32,311 nucleotides of DNA, taken from positions 1-32,311 of the forward strand of contig CAZYQI010000035.1 in the NCBI GenBank assembly GCA_964649745.1, read 5' to 3'. Under the pieces are notes generated by a model. That model worked only from the letters and a program-made list of their open reading frames with translations, was not told the origin of the DNA and made no database searches. The DNA comes from CAZEHS01 sp964649745 (GTDB lineage: Bacteria > Bacillota > Clostridia > Peptostreptococcales > Acidaminobacteraceae). The position numbers and the translations under genes are program-made. This document shows, piece by piece, positions 15,282-23,903 of this stretch; the first letter of the stretch is position 1, and the number at the start of each line of letters is the position of its first letter.

Positions 15282-15641
15282 ATGAAAACCATCAGTCCAA
15301 TGTGAGTGATTTCTCCGGCAGTGTTCGCTGCCTGGTGTATTTTAATAAGCATGAGCCTGCTGCCCCTTCCCCTGAACGGGATTATGAACGGGATGATTCT
15401 GTATGGGCTTATGTCGAACTTTGCCCTAAAAGCCGCCAAACCGCAGCTGGGTGACCGGATTACAACGCCCCTGCCTGCCATGGCAACGGGGCTGGGCATC
15501 ATTCTGCTGGTGTCGGGCTTGATCATGATGGGGGTCATGGGGAAGGTGCCTGCACATCTTTCATGGATGACCAGTGCCGGCGCCACCCTGATTGTCTATA
15601 CCCAGGGAAGACCCTATTATGAGAAGCTTAAGAGGCGCTAA
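15282..15641 (+). pseudogene. Small membrane protein gene with in-frame TGA at codon 8
   Basis: The best start signal (AAGGAGGAATGAGG, then ATG at 15282) opens a frame reading MKTISPM and then TGA at 15303-15305. The same frame continues from a GTG at 15306 for 111 residues with three or four hydrophobic helices (VFAAWCILISMSLLPLPL, MILYGLMSNFAL, GLGIILLVSGLIMMGVMG, and a shorter one) and a basic tail. Either a Trp codon has become TGA and the gene is broken, or a 7-codon leader is stop-start coupled to the GTG. I do not recognise a family. Promoter: TATAAT at 15223-15228. Confidence 0.55.
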
Positions 15642-15696
15642 GGGATTCGGCCAGGCTCTGAGGCAAAAGCCGTGAAAAGCGGGGGAGGGGAGCACT

Positions 15697-16104
15697 ATGA
15701 AAGGTATGAAACCGGAGCTGATTGCCCCCTGTGGCATGAACTGCAGGCTGTGCATGGCTTACCAACGGGTGAAAAAGCCCTGTGACGGGTGCCGCGGAAG
15801 CGATGTATTGAAGCCGTCATACTGTCTGAACTGCGTTATGAGAAACTGTCCAGAGATTAAGAACAGCAAAACCGGCCTATGCCACGAATGCAGCCAGTTC
15901 CCCTGCAAACGGTTAAAACAGCTGGACAAGCGCTACCGAACCAAATATGGGATGAGCATGATTGAAAATCTTCAGTTCATAAAAGCAGAGGGGATGGATG
16001 CATTCCTGCTGAAACAGGAAAAACAGTGGACCTGCAAGGCCTGCGGAGCGATTCTGTCCGTACACAGGGATTTTTGTCTATGCTGTAAGGCGTTGCACCG
16101 ATAA
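15697..16104 (+). CDS. DUF3795 cysteine-rich protein
   Basis: This 135-residue protein has 16 cysteines, starting LIAPCGMNCRLCMAY (C12, C16, C19), then C29/C32, C43/C46/C51 and C62/C65/C70. A C-terminal zinc-ribbon-like group follows (C113, C116, C127, C129, C130). The first part is the DUF3795 pattern common in anaerobes, probably binding zinc or iron-sulfur clusters; no reaction is known. The extra C-terminal Cys group lies beyond the usual DUF3795 core. The ribosome binding site GGGGAGGGGAG is strong. It ends in a very good terminator, and is probably expressed alone or with the gene at 15282. Confidence 0.85.
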   Translation: MKGMKPELIAPCGMNCRLCMAYQRVKKPCDGCRGSDVLKPSYCLNCVMRNCPEIKNSKTGLCHECSQFPCKRLKQLDKRYRTKYGMSMIENLQFIKAEGMDAFLLKQEKQWTCKACGAILSVHRDFCLCCKALHR

Positions 16105-16117
16105 TCTTATGCATGGG

Positions 16118-16145
16118 AAAGGCCGGAGAAATCCGGCCTTTTTTA
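16118..16145 (+). terminator. Rho-independent terminator after DUF3795 gene
   Basis: AAAGGCCGGA (16118-16127) pairs perfectly with 16132-16141 across a GAAA tetraloop and runs into T6. Confidence 0.93.
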
Positions 16146-16229
16146 GCGGCAGGATTAATCAATCCGGCATAGAGAAAATAAGCGCAGTGGTATAGAATCA
16201 AGGTATGAGACATTTGAAGGAGGCACCAC

Positions 16230-17891
16230 ATGGAGTTGTTTGACGAAGTTACCATGATGCGGCGGATAGAAGCACTGTCCAGGGAGTATACGGCAATACC
16301 CAGCCATACCAACACCACCATGGAGAAAGATGTGGAGGCGTTCTTTAAAAACTGGTTTGAATCCGTACCCTATTTTCGGGAGCACAAAGAAAATAGAGGC
16401 TTCCACCAGGTACCGGGGGATTACCTGGATCGTTCCGTGCCGTGGGCCTTGGTAAAGGGTACCGGTTCAAAAACTGTGGTGCTGATCCATCACAGCGATA
16501 CGGCGGATATTCTGGATTTCGGCCCCTTTTCAACGATGGCTTATGACATGGACGCTGCTACGGAAGGAATCAAAAGGGCAATCCTGCAGGGGAACCTGGA
16601 GGTTACCGAGGACAGAAGGCGGGACGCCCTTAGCGGGGAGTGGATTTTTGGAAGAGGCCTGTGCGACATGAAGGGGGGAGGAGCCGTTGAAATGGCTCTT
16701 ATGGAGCACTATGCTGCCCAACCGGATTTTGAAGGAAATCTGCTCCTGATTGGGGTTCCGGATGAAGAAAACCTCTCTGCGGGGATGCGGGGAGCCATTC
16801 CGCTTCTTAGAGAACTGAAGGTGCGGTTTGCACTGGAATATGTCCTTTTAATCAACACAGAGCCCCATGATCGGGAAAATCCAGAAAAGGCCACGCTTTA
16901 TCAGGGGTCCGTGGGGAAAATCATGCCCGTGGTGTATTGCAAGGGCAAGGCGGCCCATGTGAGCCAGGTGTTCAACGGGCTAAACCCCAATCTGCTGATG
17001 GCTGAAATTGTAAGAAGAACAGAAATGAATCCGGCCTACATGGAAAGCCGGGGTCAGGAATCCACCCTGCCCCCGGTGTGGCTGTACCTGAAGGATAGGA
17101 AGCAGGGCTACGATGTTTCCCTGCCCCTGGCAACCGCAGGCTATTTGAGTATCCTTTCCTTTGAAAGATCCCCCATGGATTATATGGACATGTTGAAAAC
17201 GGAGTGCCATGAAGCCTTCAAGTCGGTTATCGAAGCCATGAACCGCTGCTATGAGGGGTACGTAAAGAATTCCGGCGCCTCCTGCGAACCCTTGCCCCTG
17301 GAGCCCAAGGTTTTCCTGTTCAATGAGTTGATGAGCTTGGCCCAGGAGCGAAATGAGAAGCTGTTTGAGGATAGATACCGGCAGAAGCAGCGTGCACTGA
17401 AGACGCAGTTTTCGGAGGGCGGCATCGATATGGCGGAAGCCAGCATCCAGCTGATTGAGCTGGCCCTTGAGCATGCCGGGATAACGGAGCCCACTGTGGT
17501 CATCGCCCTTTCCCCTCCATATTACCCCAGCGTGAACAACGACCTCCGGGGGGCGGGGCTGATCGGAGTCCTTGAAGATTTCGGAAGAGAGCAGTGGAAC
17601 CAGGGATATTCGGTAAAGGATTATTTCTTCGGCATCAGTGATATCAGCTACGCCCTTTATAATTTTGACAGCGAAACCATGACCCGAACCCGGGACAACA
17701 TGCCCCTATGGGGGGATATGTACAGCATTCCCCTGGACGCCATCCGGGAGCTGTCCATTCCGGCCATCAATATCGGGCCCTGGGGAAAGGACTTTCACAA
17801 GATTACAGAGCGGGTGTACCGTGAGGATCTTTACTACCGAACCCCTGCCCTGGTGGACTGTGCCATCCGGTGGGCCGTGAAGGGGAAATGA
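16230..17891 (+). CDS. RocB-type M20 family metallopeptidase
   Basis: This 553-residue member of the M20 zinc peptidase family has the layout of Bacillus RocB, a protein of arginine utilisation whose exact reaction is not settled. Visible sites are the first metal motif IHHSD (H88, D90), the bridging Asp in GRGLCDMKGG (D146), the catalytic and metal glutamates in PDEEN (E179, E180), and the RocB-like NTEPHDRENPEKATLYQGSVGK region after the lid, with KAAHVSQVFNGLNPN. The length fits RocB (about 560) rather than the shorter ArgE/DapE. The ribosome binding site AAGGAGG is good, and a TATAGAAT lies about 40 nt upstream. No other roc gene is adjacent. Confidence 0.88.
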   Translation: MELFDEVTMMRRIEALSREYTAIPSHTNTTMEKDVEAFFKNWFESVPYFREHKENRGFHQVPGDYLDRSVPWALVKGTGSKTVVLIHHSDTADILDFGPFSTMAYDMDAATEGIKRAILQGNLEVTEDRRRDALSGEWIFGRGLCDMKGGGAVEMALMEHYAAQPDFEGNLLLIGVPDEENLSAGMRGAIPLLRELKVRFALEYVLLINTEPHDRENPEKATLYQGSVGKIMPVVYCKGKAAHVSQVFNGLNPNLLMAEIVRRTEMNPAYMESRGQESTLPPVWLYLKDRKQGYDVSLPLATAGYLSILSFERSPMDYMDMLKTECHEAFKSVIEAMNRCYEGYVKNSGASCEPLPLEPKVFLFNELMSLAQERNEKLFEDRYRQKQRALKTQFSEGGIDMAEASIQLIELALEHAGITEPTVVIALSPPYYPSVNNDLRGAGLIGVLEDFGREQWNQGYSVKDYFFGISDISYALYNFDSETMTRTRDNMPLWGDMYSIPLDAIRELSIPAINIGPWGKDFHKITERVYREDLYYRTPALVDCAIRWAVKGK

Positions 17892-18078
17892 CACAAACAA
17901 CGGCGCCGCCGATACGGGGCCCCTTATACCTAGGAACCCGGCAGATCAGGTTTGTGTTATAGTGGAATTAATGACTAAATATTCTGGTTGTACAGGAAGG
18001 AAAAGGGCTGGGGATCACGAACTATCTGTAGCAGATGATACGAAGCAGCACGCCGCCGAAAGGGTCAGGGAGGATGAA
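17892..18078. other. Intergenic region with inverted repeat
   Basis: ACACAAAC (17891-17898) and GTTTGTGT (17950-17957) form an 8-bp inverted repeat enclosing a GC-rich core with GGGGCCCC. There is no T tract, so it is not a clear terminator. A TTATAG overlapping the second arm may be the -10 box for the aldo/keto reductase. Confidence 0.35.
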
Positions 18079-19221
18079 ATGAAATATACGGAGTATGGCA
18101 AAACGGGCAAATTGGTTTCAATCGTAGGTTTTGGAGGGTTGCGGTTCGATCTTTCCAAAAGCAATGAAGAGAACGCGGAATTGCTGCTATATGCTTACGA
18201 CAAAGGAATTAATTATTTTGATACAGCCCCCCTGTACTGTGATGACCGGAGTGAGGATATCTTTGGTGTGGCATTTCGGAAGCTTCAACAGCAGGGAAAG
18301 AGGGATTTCTACGTATCAACCAAAGGGAAGCCCACGGTATTCGATACGGCAGAAAAGGCTATAAAGGCAGTGAAGAATTCCCTTGAAAGGATGGGAGTGC
18401 CTAAAATTCACTTTTATCACGTATGGTGCCTTCGCAAGATGGAACATTACACCCTTGCCATGGAACCCGGTGGACAGTATGAAGGCCTTTTGAAATGCAA
18501 GGAAGAGGGCTTGATCGACCACATCGTTTTTTCATCTCATCAAACGGGGGATGAAGTAATTCAAATTTTCGACGAAAACACATTTGAAGGGGTCACCATG
18601 GGAATTAACCTGCTGAACCACGCCTACAGGTGGAACAGCGTGGAACAGGCAGGCCGAATGAACTATGGGATCGTGGCTATGAATCCACTCAGTGGAGGTT
18701 CTATACCGGCTCACGAGAAGGAGCTGGCTTTTCTAACGGATGGGTCGGAAACCGCAACCGAACTGGCACTCCGATTCAACATCAAGCACCCGGGGATTAC
18801 CGTTTCCCTCATCGGTTTCGGGAGCTTTTCGGACATCGATACCGCCTGCCGAATTGCAGACAGTGACAGGGGATTTTCAGAGGAAGAACGGATAGCGATA
18901 CGCGGAAAATTCGGCAGCAATATGAATGCCATATGCACCGGTTGCGGATACTGCAAAGCGTGCCCTGTTGGAATAAATATTCCAGGCTATATGCTGTTTT
19001 ACAATGAAAAGCAGATGTTCGGCAAATCCGATGAGGATATGATCAAGGAAGTGTACGGGCTGGAATATTGGAACTATGCGGCGGGGAGCGCAGCCACAGC
19101 ATCCGGTTGCATAGGGTGTCGCCAATGTGAAGAAGAGTGCACCCAGCACCTTCCCATTATTGAGCGGCTTCAGGCCATAGCGGCCTGGGAAGAAAAAGGA
19201 GAGAATACCGTTACCGTATGA
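18079..19221 (+). CDS. Aldo/keto reductase with C-terminal 4Fe-4S domain
   Basis: This 380-residue enzyme has an N-terminal AKR barrel. Tetrad candidates are D48 and Y53 in FDTAPLY and K82 in STKGKP; a clear active-site histidine pair lies at HFYHVW. From residue 286 it carries a ferredoxin-like module with C286, C289, C292, C295-Pro and a second group C344, C347, C350, C354, enough for two [4Fe-4S] clusters. Such fusions are common in anaerobes and probably couple ferredoxin-type electrons to reduction of an unknown carbonyl substrate. The start at 18079 is set by AGGGAGG; upstream in-frame codons lack a site. It has no obvious operon partner. Confidence 0.9.
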   Translation: MKYTEYGKTGKLVSIVGFGGLRFDLSKSNEENAELLLYAYDKGINYFDTAPLYCDDRSEDIFGVAFRKLQQQGKRDFYVSTKGKPTVFDTAEKAIKAVKNSLERMGVPKIHFYHVWCLRKMEHYTLAMEPGGQYEGLLKCKEEGLIDHIVFSSHQTGDEVIQIFDENTFEGVTMGINLLNHAYRWNSVEQAGRMNYGIVAMNPLSGGSIPAHEKELAFLTDGSETATELALRFNIKHPGITVSLIGFGSFSDIDTACRIADSDRGFSEEERIAIRGKFGSNMNAICTGCGYCKACPVGINIPGYMLFYNEKQMFGKSDEDMIKEVYGLEYWNYAAGSAATASGCIGCRQCEEECTQHLPIIERLQAIAAWEEKGENTVTV

Positions 19222-19392
19222 TTCCAATTGAGCTGTCCGATCGGTGGGAATATTTTGGTCCATCGATTGGGCGGCTTTTCTGCTGTAAGGGCCTGAATAT
19301 AAGGGGTATATCCGATTGATGATTGGACGTGTCCGCCGGTGGTATAAAAGGAAGAGAAGGTTATTGCCGCAGCCACAGGGAGGAGGGGACTT

Positions 19393-21795
19393 ATGAAACG
19401 CAATATCAGCATACGTATGCGCTACAGGACCCTCATGATTTTTGCAGTTACCATAACGATCCTCATTACCGTAGCTCTAATGGGTAGAGAAATGTGGCGA
19501 ATTGTGGATGATGTGGCACGGGATTACGCGCGTCTTTACAACAATGAAATTGCCAATGAGATGGAGGCCCATCTGCTTCGGGAAATAGCATTGTCCGCAA
19601 AGGCTGCAGATACCGATATCGTGAAGGCCTGGATGAAGAAACCTCAAAATGAAGCGCTGAAAAAACAGGCTTACGGCGAATTAATGCACTATAACAATGC
19701 CCTGGCAGATGAGAACATCTTCATCGTTCTGGAGAACACCCATCAAATCTACTTTATTAACAGGGACACCAGTTATGAAACATTTGTTCCTTCAGGAACC
19801 CTGAGTCCGGGGATCAGTGAAGATGTCTGGTATTTCAAAACCATTGAGTATGACAAGCCGTTCCTGCTAAATATCGATATCGACCGTTTTTTGAACACCA
19901 TGCGGGTATGGGTGAACGTGAAGGTTCAGGAGGAGGGGGAAACATTGGGGGTCATGGGTACCGGCCTCTACCTGAAGCCTTTCAAAAACCAGATTTTTGA
20001 GAACCGTGATGGGGGGGATGCCGAAACTATCGTGATAAATGGCTTCGGTTCCGTTCAAATGGATACCAATCTGGATGGCATCAGCCCGAACAGCATCATA
20101 GCCGAGAAGGACATCAGCAAAACGATTTTCAGATATTGCAGTGAAGCAGGGTTTACAGGCAAGGTGAAGGATTACCTCAAAAAACCGATGGGTACAACAA
20201 TCCTGAAACTGGATCATAAGAAATATCGGTATGCAGCGCTTACCCCTATCCATGGGACAGAGTGGCACGCTGTAACCTTCTTCAGTACCCAGGCATTATA
20301 CGACTTCCGAAACCTGATACCTGTTGCAGCCGTGATGCTGGTTACGTTGATAACCATGGCCCTGCTGGTCAGTGCAGTGGTTCGGCGGACCTTCGTCCGA
20401 CCCTTTGAAATGCTTACAGAGAGCATTCGACTGAAAGAGGGAACTCAGGATGTGGAGCTGTATGGCCTTGACAGAGAGGATGAATTTGGTATTATGGCTA
20501 ATTCCATACAAGCTCTTGCGGAACGACTTGTCAGGATGGTTCCGGTGGGTGTGTTCCGTATGAGTGATTGGGGAAACGTACATTATGGAAATTCTTATTT
20601 CCTGAAGCAGTTCGCCTGCGTCAGGATAGAAGATTTCAGAAAAATGGCCATGGACAGTTCCAGCGGGCCATTCCGTTATAAGCGGGACCGGAATCGTTTC
20701 ATGCAGAGTGTCCACACAGGCAGTGAATCCATTACCTATGAAGCGGAATTCACAGACACCCTGCAACAAAACTTCTGGGCGGAGGTACGCTGCAACAGGG
20801 TTCAGCAGGAGGACGACAGCTATGAATACCAATGCATTCTTATCAACGTTCAGGACATTAAGGAACACGAAAAGGCGCTGATCAGCATGGCCATGACAGA
20901 TCGCCTCACAGGGGTATACAACAGACACCACTTGGATCAGGCAGTTCTGGAAGAAATAAACCGCAGCGAACGCTACGGAGGACCGGTGTCCCTAATCATA
21001 GCTGATTTGGATCATTTCAAGAGAGTCAACGATACCTACGGTCATGACATCGGTGATGATGTATTGGTGGATATGGCACATCAGCTGCAGGGATCAATCC
21101 GTCAAAGTGACACCCTTGCCCGTTGGGGAGGCGAGGAATTCGTCATCCTACTGCCAGGATCCATGTTATCCGGGGCTCATGTGTTGGCTGAACACTTGAG
21201 AGAAATTCTGGAAAGCTATGTGCATCCCAGAGCAGGGAGAGTAACCGCAAGCTTTGGTGTTGCAGAACGGCAGTCAGGAGAGAGCTACGATAGCTGGTTC
21301 AAACGAGCGGACAAAGCGCTTTATAAAGCAAAGAGCCAAGGACGGAACCGTGTGGAGGTGAACGCGGAAGGGCATACCCAAACACACGGATTAGTACAAT
21401 TAACATGGCAGGATACCTTTGTATCAGGGAATCCGGTTGTTGACGAACAGCATCGGCAGCTTTTTAGTATGGGAAACGAGTTGGTGGAGAAGGCCATGCA
21501 GCGTGCAGACCATATGGTGTCCATTGAGGAGTTTAATTGGATCGCATCTCATCTGACCACTCATTTTGAAGAAGAGATGATGATCATGGAACAAAGCGGT
21601 TTTCCACAAGAAGACATAATACGCCATGAATCCGAGCACCGGCGTTTGCTGGAACGGGTGGCAACTCTGAAAACGCTTCTGATTAACGGCAAGGCCGGTG
21701 TTATGGATGTGGTGAGCCTGCTGGTTCAGGAGGTTATATTGGGACATATGGTGGTGGAGGATGTCAAGTTCTTCCCCTATGTTTCAAAGGAATGA
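19393..21795 (+). CDS. Cache-HAMP-PAS-GGDEF-hemerythrin diguanylate cyclase
   Basis: This 800-residue receptor makes c-di-GMP. In order it has a TM helix (about 13-31), an extracellular sensor (about 34-300, Cache-like), a second TM (about 308-328), HAMP (330-385), PAS (about 385-495), GGDEF (about 497-655) and hemerythrin (about 672-798). The active-site loop is GGEEF (579-583), with an inhibitory RQSD site just before it. The hemerythrin domain has all seven ligand positions: H687, H724, E728, H745, H749, H785 and D790. The last domain should bind a di-iron centre and sense oxygen or redox state, so the protein can combine an external ligand with internal oxygen. Ribosome binding site: GGGAGGAGGGG. 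Confidence 0.93.
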   Translation: MKRNISIRMRYRTLMIFAVTITILITVALMGREMWRIVDDVARDYARLYNNEIANEMEAHLLREIALSAKAADTDIVKAWMKKPQNEALKKQAYGELMHYNNALADENIFIVLENTHQIYFINRDTSYETFVPSGTLSPGISEDVWYFKTIEYDKPFLLNIDIDRFLNTMRVWVNVKVQEEGETLGVMGTGLYLKPFKNQIFENRDGGDAETIVINGFGSVQMDTNLDGISPNSIIAEKDISKTIFRYCSEAGFTGKVKDYLKKPMGTTILKLDHKKYRYAALTPIHGTEWHAVTFFSTQALYDFRNLIPVAAVMLVTLITMALLVSAVVRRTFVRPFEMLTESIRLKEGTQDVELYGLDREDEFGIMANSIQALAERLVRMVPVGVFRMSDWGNVHYGNSYFLKQFACVRIEDFRKMAMDSSSGPFRYKRDRNRFMQSVHTGSESITYEAEFTDTLQQNFWAEVRCNRVQQEDDSYEYQCILINVQDIKEHEKALISMAMTDRLTGVYNRHHLDQAVLEEINRSERYGGPVSLIIADLDHFKRVNDTYGHDIGDDVLVDMAHQLQGSIRQSDTLARWGGEEFVILLPGSMLSGAHVLAEHLREILESYVHPRAGRVTASFGVAERQSGESYDSWFKRADKALYKAKSQGRNRVEVNAEGHTQTHGLVQLTWQDTFVSGNPVVDEQHRQLFSMGNELVEKAMQRADHMVSIEEFNWIASHLTTHFEEEMMIMEQSGFPQEDIIRHESEHRRLLERVATLKTLLINGKAGVMDVVSLLVQEVILGHMVVEDVKFFPYVSKE

Positions 21796-21801
21796 TAAAG
21801 A

Positions 21802-21840
21802 AAGGGCGTGCAGGTGACCAAATGTCATCTACACGCCCTT
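21802..21840. terminator. Convergent terminator between GGDEF gene and mntP
   Basis: AAGGGCGTG (21802-21810) pairs with CACGCCCTT (21832-21840). The stem continues inward through AGGTGAC/GTCATCT after one mismatch. Reading the minus strand, TTTCTTTAT follows, so it mainly serves mntP. Confidence 0.8.
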
Positions 21841-21853
21841 GGTATAGGGTGCT

Positions 21854-22414
21854 CTATCCCAGAAGACCCAAATGCTCCAATAGGATTTTCAGGCCAATTA
21901 GGATCAGAATGATCCCGCCAGCGGCTTCTGCACGGGATTTGAATTTCGTTCCGAAGACATTACCGATCCGTACGCCGATAAAGGAAAGGAAGAAGGTTGT
22001 GACTCCGATCATTGTGGCTGCAGGGTAAATGTCCACATCGAGAAAGGCAAAGGAAACGCCCACGGCCAAGGCATCAATGCTGGTGGCCACCGCCATTACG
22101 GTGAGGTTTTTAAGACAGAAGGTGTCATCCGGCAAGGGGCACATTTCACGGGATTCCTTCAGCATCTTGGCCCCGATAACGGCCAGCAGGATGAATGCAA
22201 TCCAGTGGTCGAAGGATGAGATGTAGCTGCTGAACTGCACACCGATGAAAAATCCGAGGATCGGCATCAATCCCTGGAAGCCTCCGAAAAACAGACCCGT
22301 TATCGCTGCCCTGGTGTTGCTCTTTTTCTTCATTGCCAATCCCTTGCAGATTGCAACGGCAAAGGCATCCATCGACAAACCCACTGCGATGGCCATCAAT
22401 TCCCAAAATGCCAT
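21854..22414 (-). CDS. mntP: MntP-family manganese exporter
   Basis: This 186-residue inner membrane protein has six helices and expels Mn2+. It is built of two repeated halves, each with the conserved acidic motif, VGLSMDAFAVA (D16) and ATSIDALAVGV (D114). The length matches E. coli MntP (188). The start is the ATG at 22414 with GAAGGGAG upstream; the frame is open further but that region is the riboswitch expression platform. Expression is predicted to be turned on by Mn2+ through the yybP-ykoY element at 22474-22566, which makes the substrate assignment unusually firm. Confidence 0.95.
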   Translation of the reverse strand: MAFWELMAIAVGLSMDAFAVAICKGLAMKKKSNTRAAITGLFFGGFQGLMPILGFFIGVQFSSYISSFDHWIAFILLAVIGAKMLKESREMCPLPDDTFCLKNLTVMAVATSIDALAVGVSFAFLDVDIYPAATMIGVTTFFLSFIGVRIGNVFGTKFKSRAEAAGGIILILIGLKILLEHLGLLG

Positions 22415-22430
22415 GATTCTTCTCCCTTCT

Positions 22431-22484
22431 AAATACAAAATAATAAGACCCACAGGCAGCATCAATAAGCCACCCACGAGTCTT
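22431..22484 (-). terminator. Regulatory terminator of the mntP riboswitch
   Basis: Reading the minus strand, AAGACTCGTGGGT (22484-22472) can pair with GCCTGTGGGTCTT, which ends at 22445, with several G-U pairs. ATTATTTTGTATTT follows. The 5' arm reuses the last bases of the aptamer, including the 3' strand of P1, so folding of the aptamer and of this terminator are mutually exclusive. Confidence 0.75.
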
Positions 22485-22566
22485 GTTCATTAAGGCAAAC
22501 CAGGCCTGAAAGGCCAGCATGTTGATTTGCCACACGGCCAAGGCCGTGCAAACTACTCCCCCATAG
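22474..22566 (-). ncRNA. yybP-ykoY manganese riboswitch upstream of mntP
   Basis: Reading the minus strand, the leader contains GGGGGAGTAG (22562-22553), the hairpin ACGGCC-TTGG-style arm, then ATCAACATGCTGGCC with a GGCC partner and the closing AACAAGACTC (ending at 22478). These are the conserved yybP-ykoY blocks. P1 can form between CTATGGG (22566-22560) and CTCGTGG (22480-22474). The class binds Mn2+ and usually activates manganese exporters; it lies directly before mntP, and its P1 3' strand is shared with a terminator. Confidence 0.88.
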
Positions 22567-22645
22567 AATATCCATCACTAGGGTAACATGATTATTGTCT
22601 GGATGCAAGGTTTGAGGATGAATTTTGGAGAGGCAGGGAAAGGGG

Positions 22646-22651
22646 TATAAT
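22646..22651 (+). promoter_or_regulatory. -10 box for MFS gene, overlapping a false start codon
   Basis: TATAAT at 22646-22651 includes the in-frame ATG at 22650. If this is the -10 box, transcription begins near 22658 and the ATG at 22650 cannot be the start. That supports the ATG at 22686, which has AAAGGGCGGA upstream. The -35 is weak (TTTTGG). Confidence 0.5.
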
Positions 22652-22685
22652 GGAAAGGAATCAGCTTATTGAAAGGGCGGAACCC

Positions 22686-23888
22686 ATGAAATCAGGCGAC
22701 GGAAAAGTTGAAAAAACGGTTCTCGGTTTGGATCGGAATATCTTCTTCATTGGATTGACCAGTTTTTTCACCGATACGACCACAAAAATGATTTATGCCG
22801 TCATGCCTATGTTTCTCCTATCCCTTGGAGCCACAAAGACAGAACTGTCTCTTATAGAAGGAATTGCGGAAAGCACGGCCTCCCTTATAAAGGCACTTTC
22901 CGGTTGGTGGAGCGACAAAATTCGCAAAAACAAGCCGTTCATGGTGGTGGGGTACGCCTTCACGGCGTTGCTATGTCCCCTGTTTGCCTTTGCGGTCACT
23001 CCGAGTCAGGTGCTTGCTATCCGCTTTATGGAAAGAATCGGAAAGGGCATTCGCACTGCCCCACGGGACAGCCTTATTGCCGGGGCATCAGAGGATGGGG
23101 CCCGGGGACGCAGCTTCGGCTTTCACAAGGCAATGGACAACAGCGGAGCGATTATCGGCCCTCTGCTGGCGGCAGGGATTCTGTTCCTGTTCCCTGAGGA
23201 TTACCGGATGGTGTTCATCTTCGCGGGTATTCCGGGGCTTCTTGGCATGGTGACGGTCATCCGCTTTGTTAAGGAAGCCAGGGCAGTAAAGCACGCACAT
23301 CTGGGATCCGTTGCCTTCAGGGATTTTCAGCCCAGGTACTGGCTGTTCCTTGGAATTGTGTTCTTCTTCACCCTGGGAAATTCCACCGACGCACTGCTGC
23401 TTGTAAAGGCGGGAGACATCGGGTTTGAGGCGGCGTTTATCCCGATCCTTTATCTTATCTTCAACGCTGTATCGGTGATTTTTGCAGTCCCGGCCGGGAT
23501 GCTGTCGGACAGAATAGGCAGAGAGCGGCTGATCATATTCGGATACCTGCTGTATGCCCTTGTCTATTTCGGCTTTGGCCACACCGGCAGCAAGGTGGTT
23601 CTCATCACGTTGTTCGCCCTTTACGGTCTTTACAGTGCGGCGACCGACGGTATTCAAAAGGCTTTGGTTGCAGACCTGATCCCCGGAGACAAACGTGGGA
23701 CCGGCCTTGGAATCTACAATTCACTGGTGGGGGCAACCCTTCTGCCTGCCAGCATAATAGCGGGACTGCTGTATGATCATGTGAACAATAGAGCCCCCTT
23801 TTATTTCGGCGCGGCCATGGCGCTGACTGCCGCCCTGATGATGGTGTTTTTTTACCATAGAAGGACAAGACCGATAAATGAGAATTAA
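22686..23888 (+). CDS. MFS transporter of unknown substrate
   Basis: This 400-residue, 12-helix major facilitator protein has the loop 2-3 motif GWWSDKIRKNKPFMVVGY. It also has a strongly conserved RIGKGIRTAPRDSLIAGA segment after helix 4, which defines a widespread but uncharacterised MFS group found in bacteria and archaea. A second conserved loop, MLSDRIGRERLIIFGY, marks the start of the second half. The start is placed at 22686 for the promoter reason given at 22646-22651. It diverges from mntP, with the riboswitch leader between them, so metal-linked export is possible but not shown. Confidence 0.8.
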   Translation: MKSGDGKVEKTVLGLDRNIFFIGLTSFFTDTTTKMIYAVMPMFLLSLGATKTELSLIEGIAESTASLIKALSGWWSDKIRKNKPFMVVGYAFTALLCPLFAFAVTPSQVLAIRFMERIGKGIRTAPRDSLIAGASEDGARGRSFGFHKAMDNSGAIIGPLLAAGILFLFPEDYRMVFIFAGIPGLLGMVTVIRFVKEARAVKHAHLGSVAFRDFQPRYWLFLGIVFFFTLGNSTDALLLVKAGDIGFEAAFIPILYLIFNAVSVIFAVPAGMLSDRIGRERLIIFGYLLYALVYFGFGHTGSKVVLITLFALYGLYSAATDGIQKALVADLIPGDKRGTGLGIYNSLVGATLLPASIIAGLLYDHVNNRAPFYFGAAMALTAALMMVFFYHRRTRPINEN

Positions 23889-23903
23889 ACCATTAACAAA
23901 CGA

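Noticed and set aside
15303..15305. TGA as a selenocysteine or general Trp codon
   Set aside because: Many genes here end in TGA (for example fetA and the Tudor leader frame), so the code is standard, and I see no bSECIS-like hairpin directly after this TGA; a recoding site at codon 8 of a small membrane protein is unlikely.
19222..19392. c-di-GMP riboswitch before the GGDEF gene
   Set aside because: I could not find the conserved GEMM blocks; the region has only a GGACGTGTCC palindrome and a TATAAA box.
22650..22685. ATG at 22650 as start of the MFS gene
   Set aside because: It is part of a TATAAT that is the best -10 candidate and has no ribosome binding site at the proper distance; the ATG at 22686 does.
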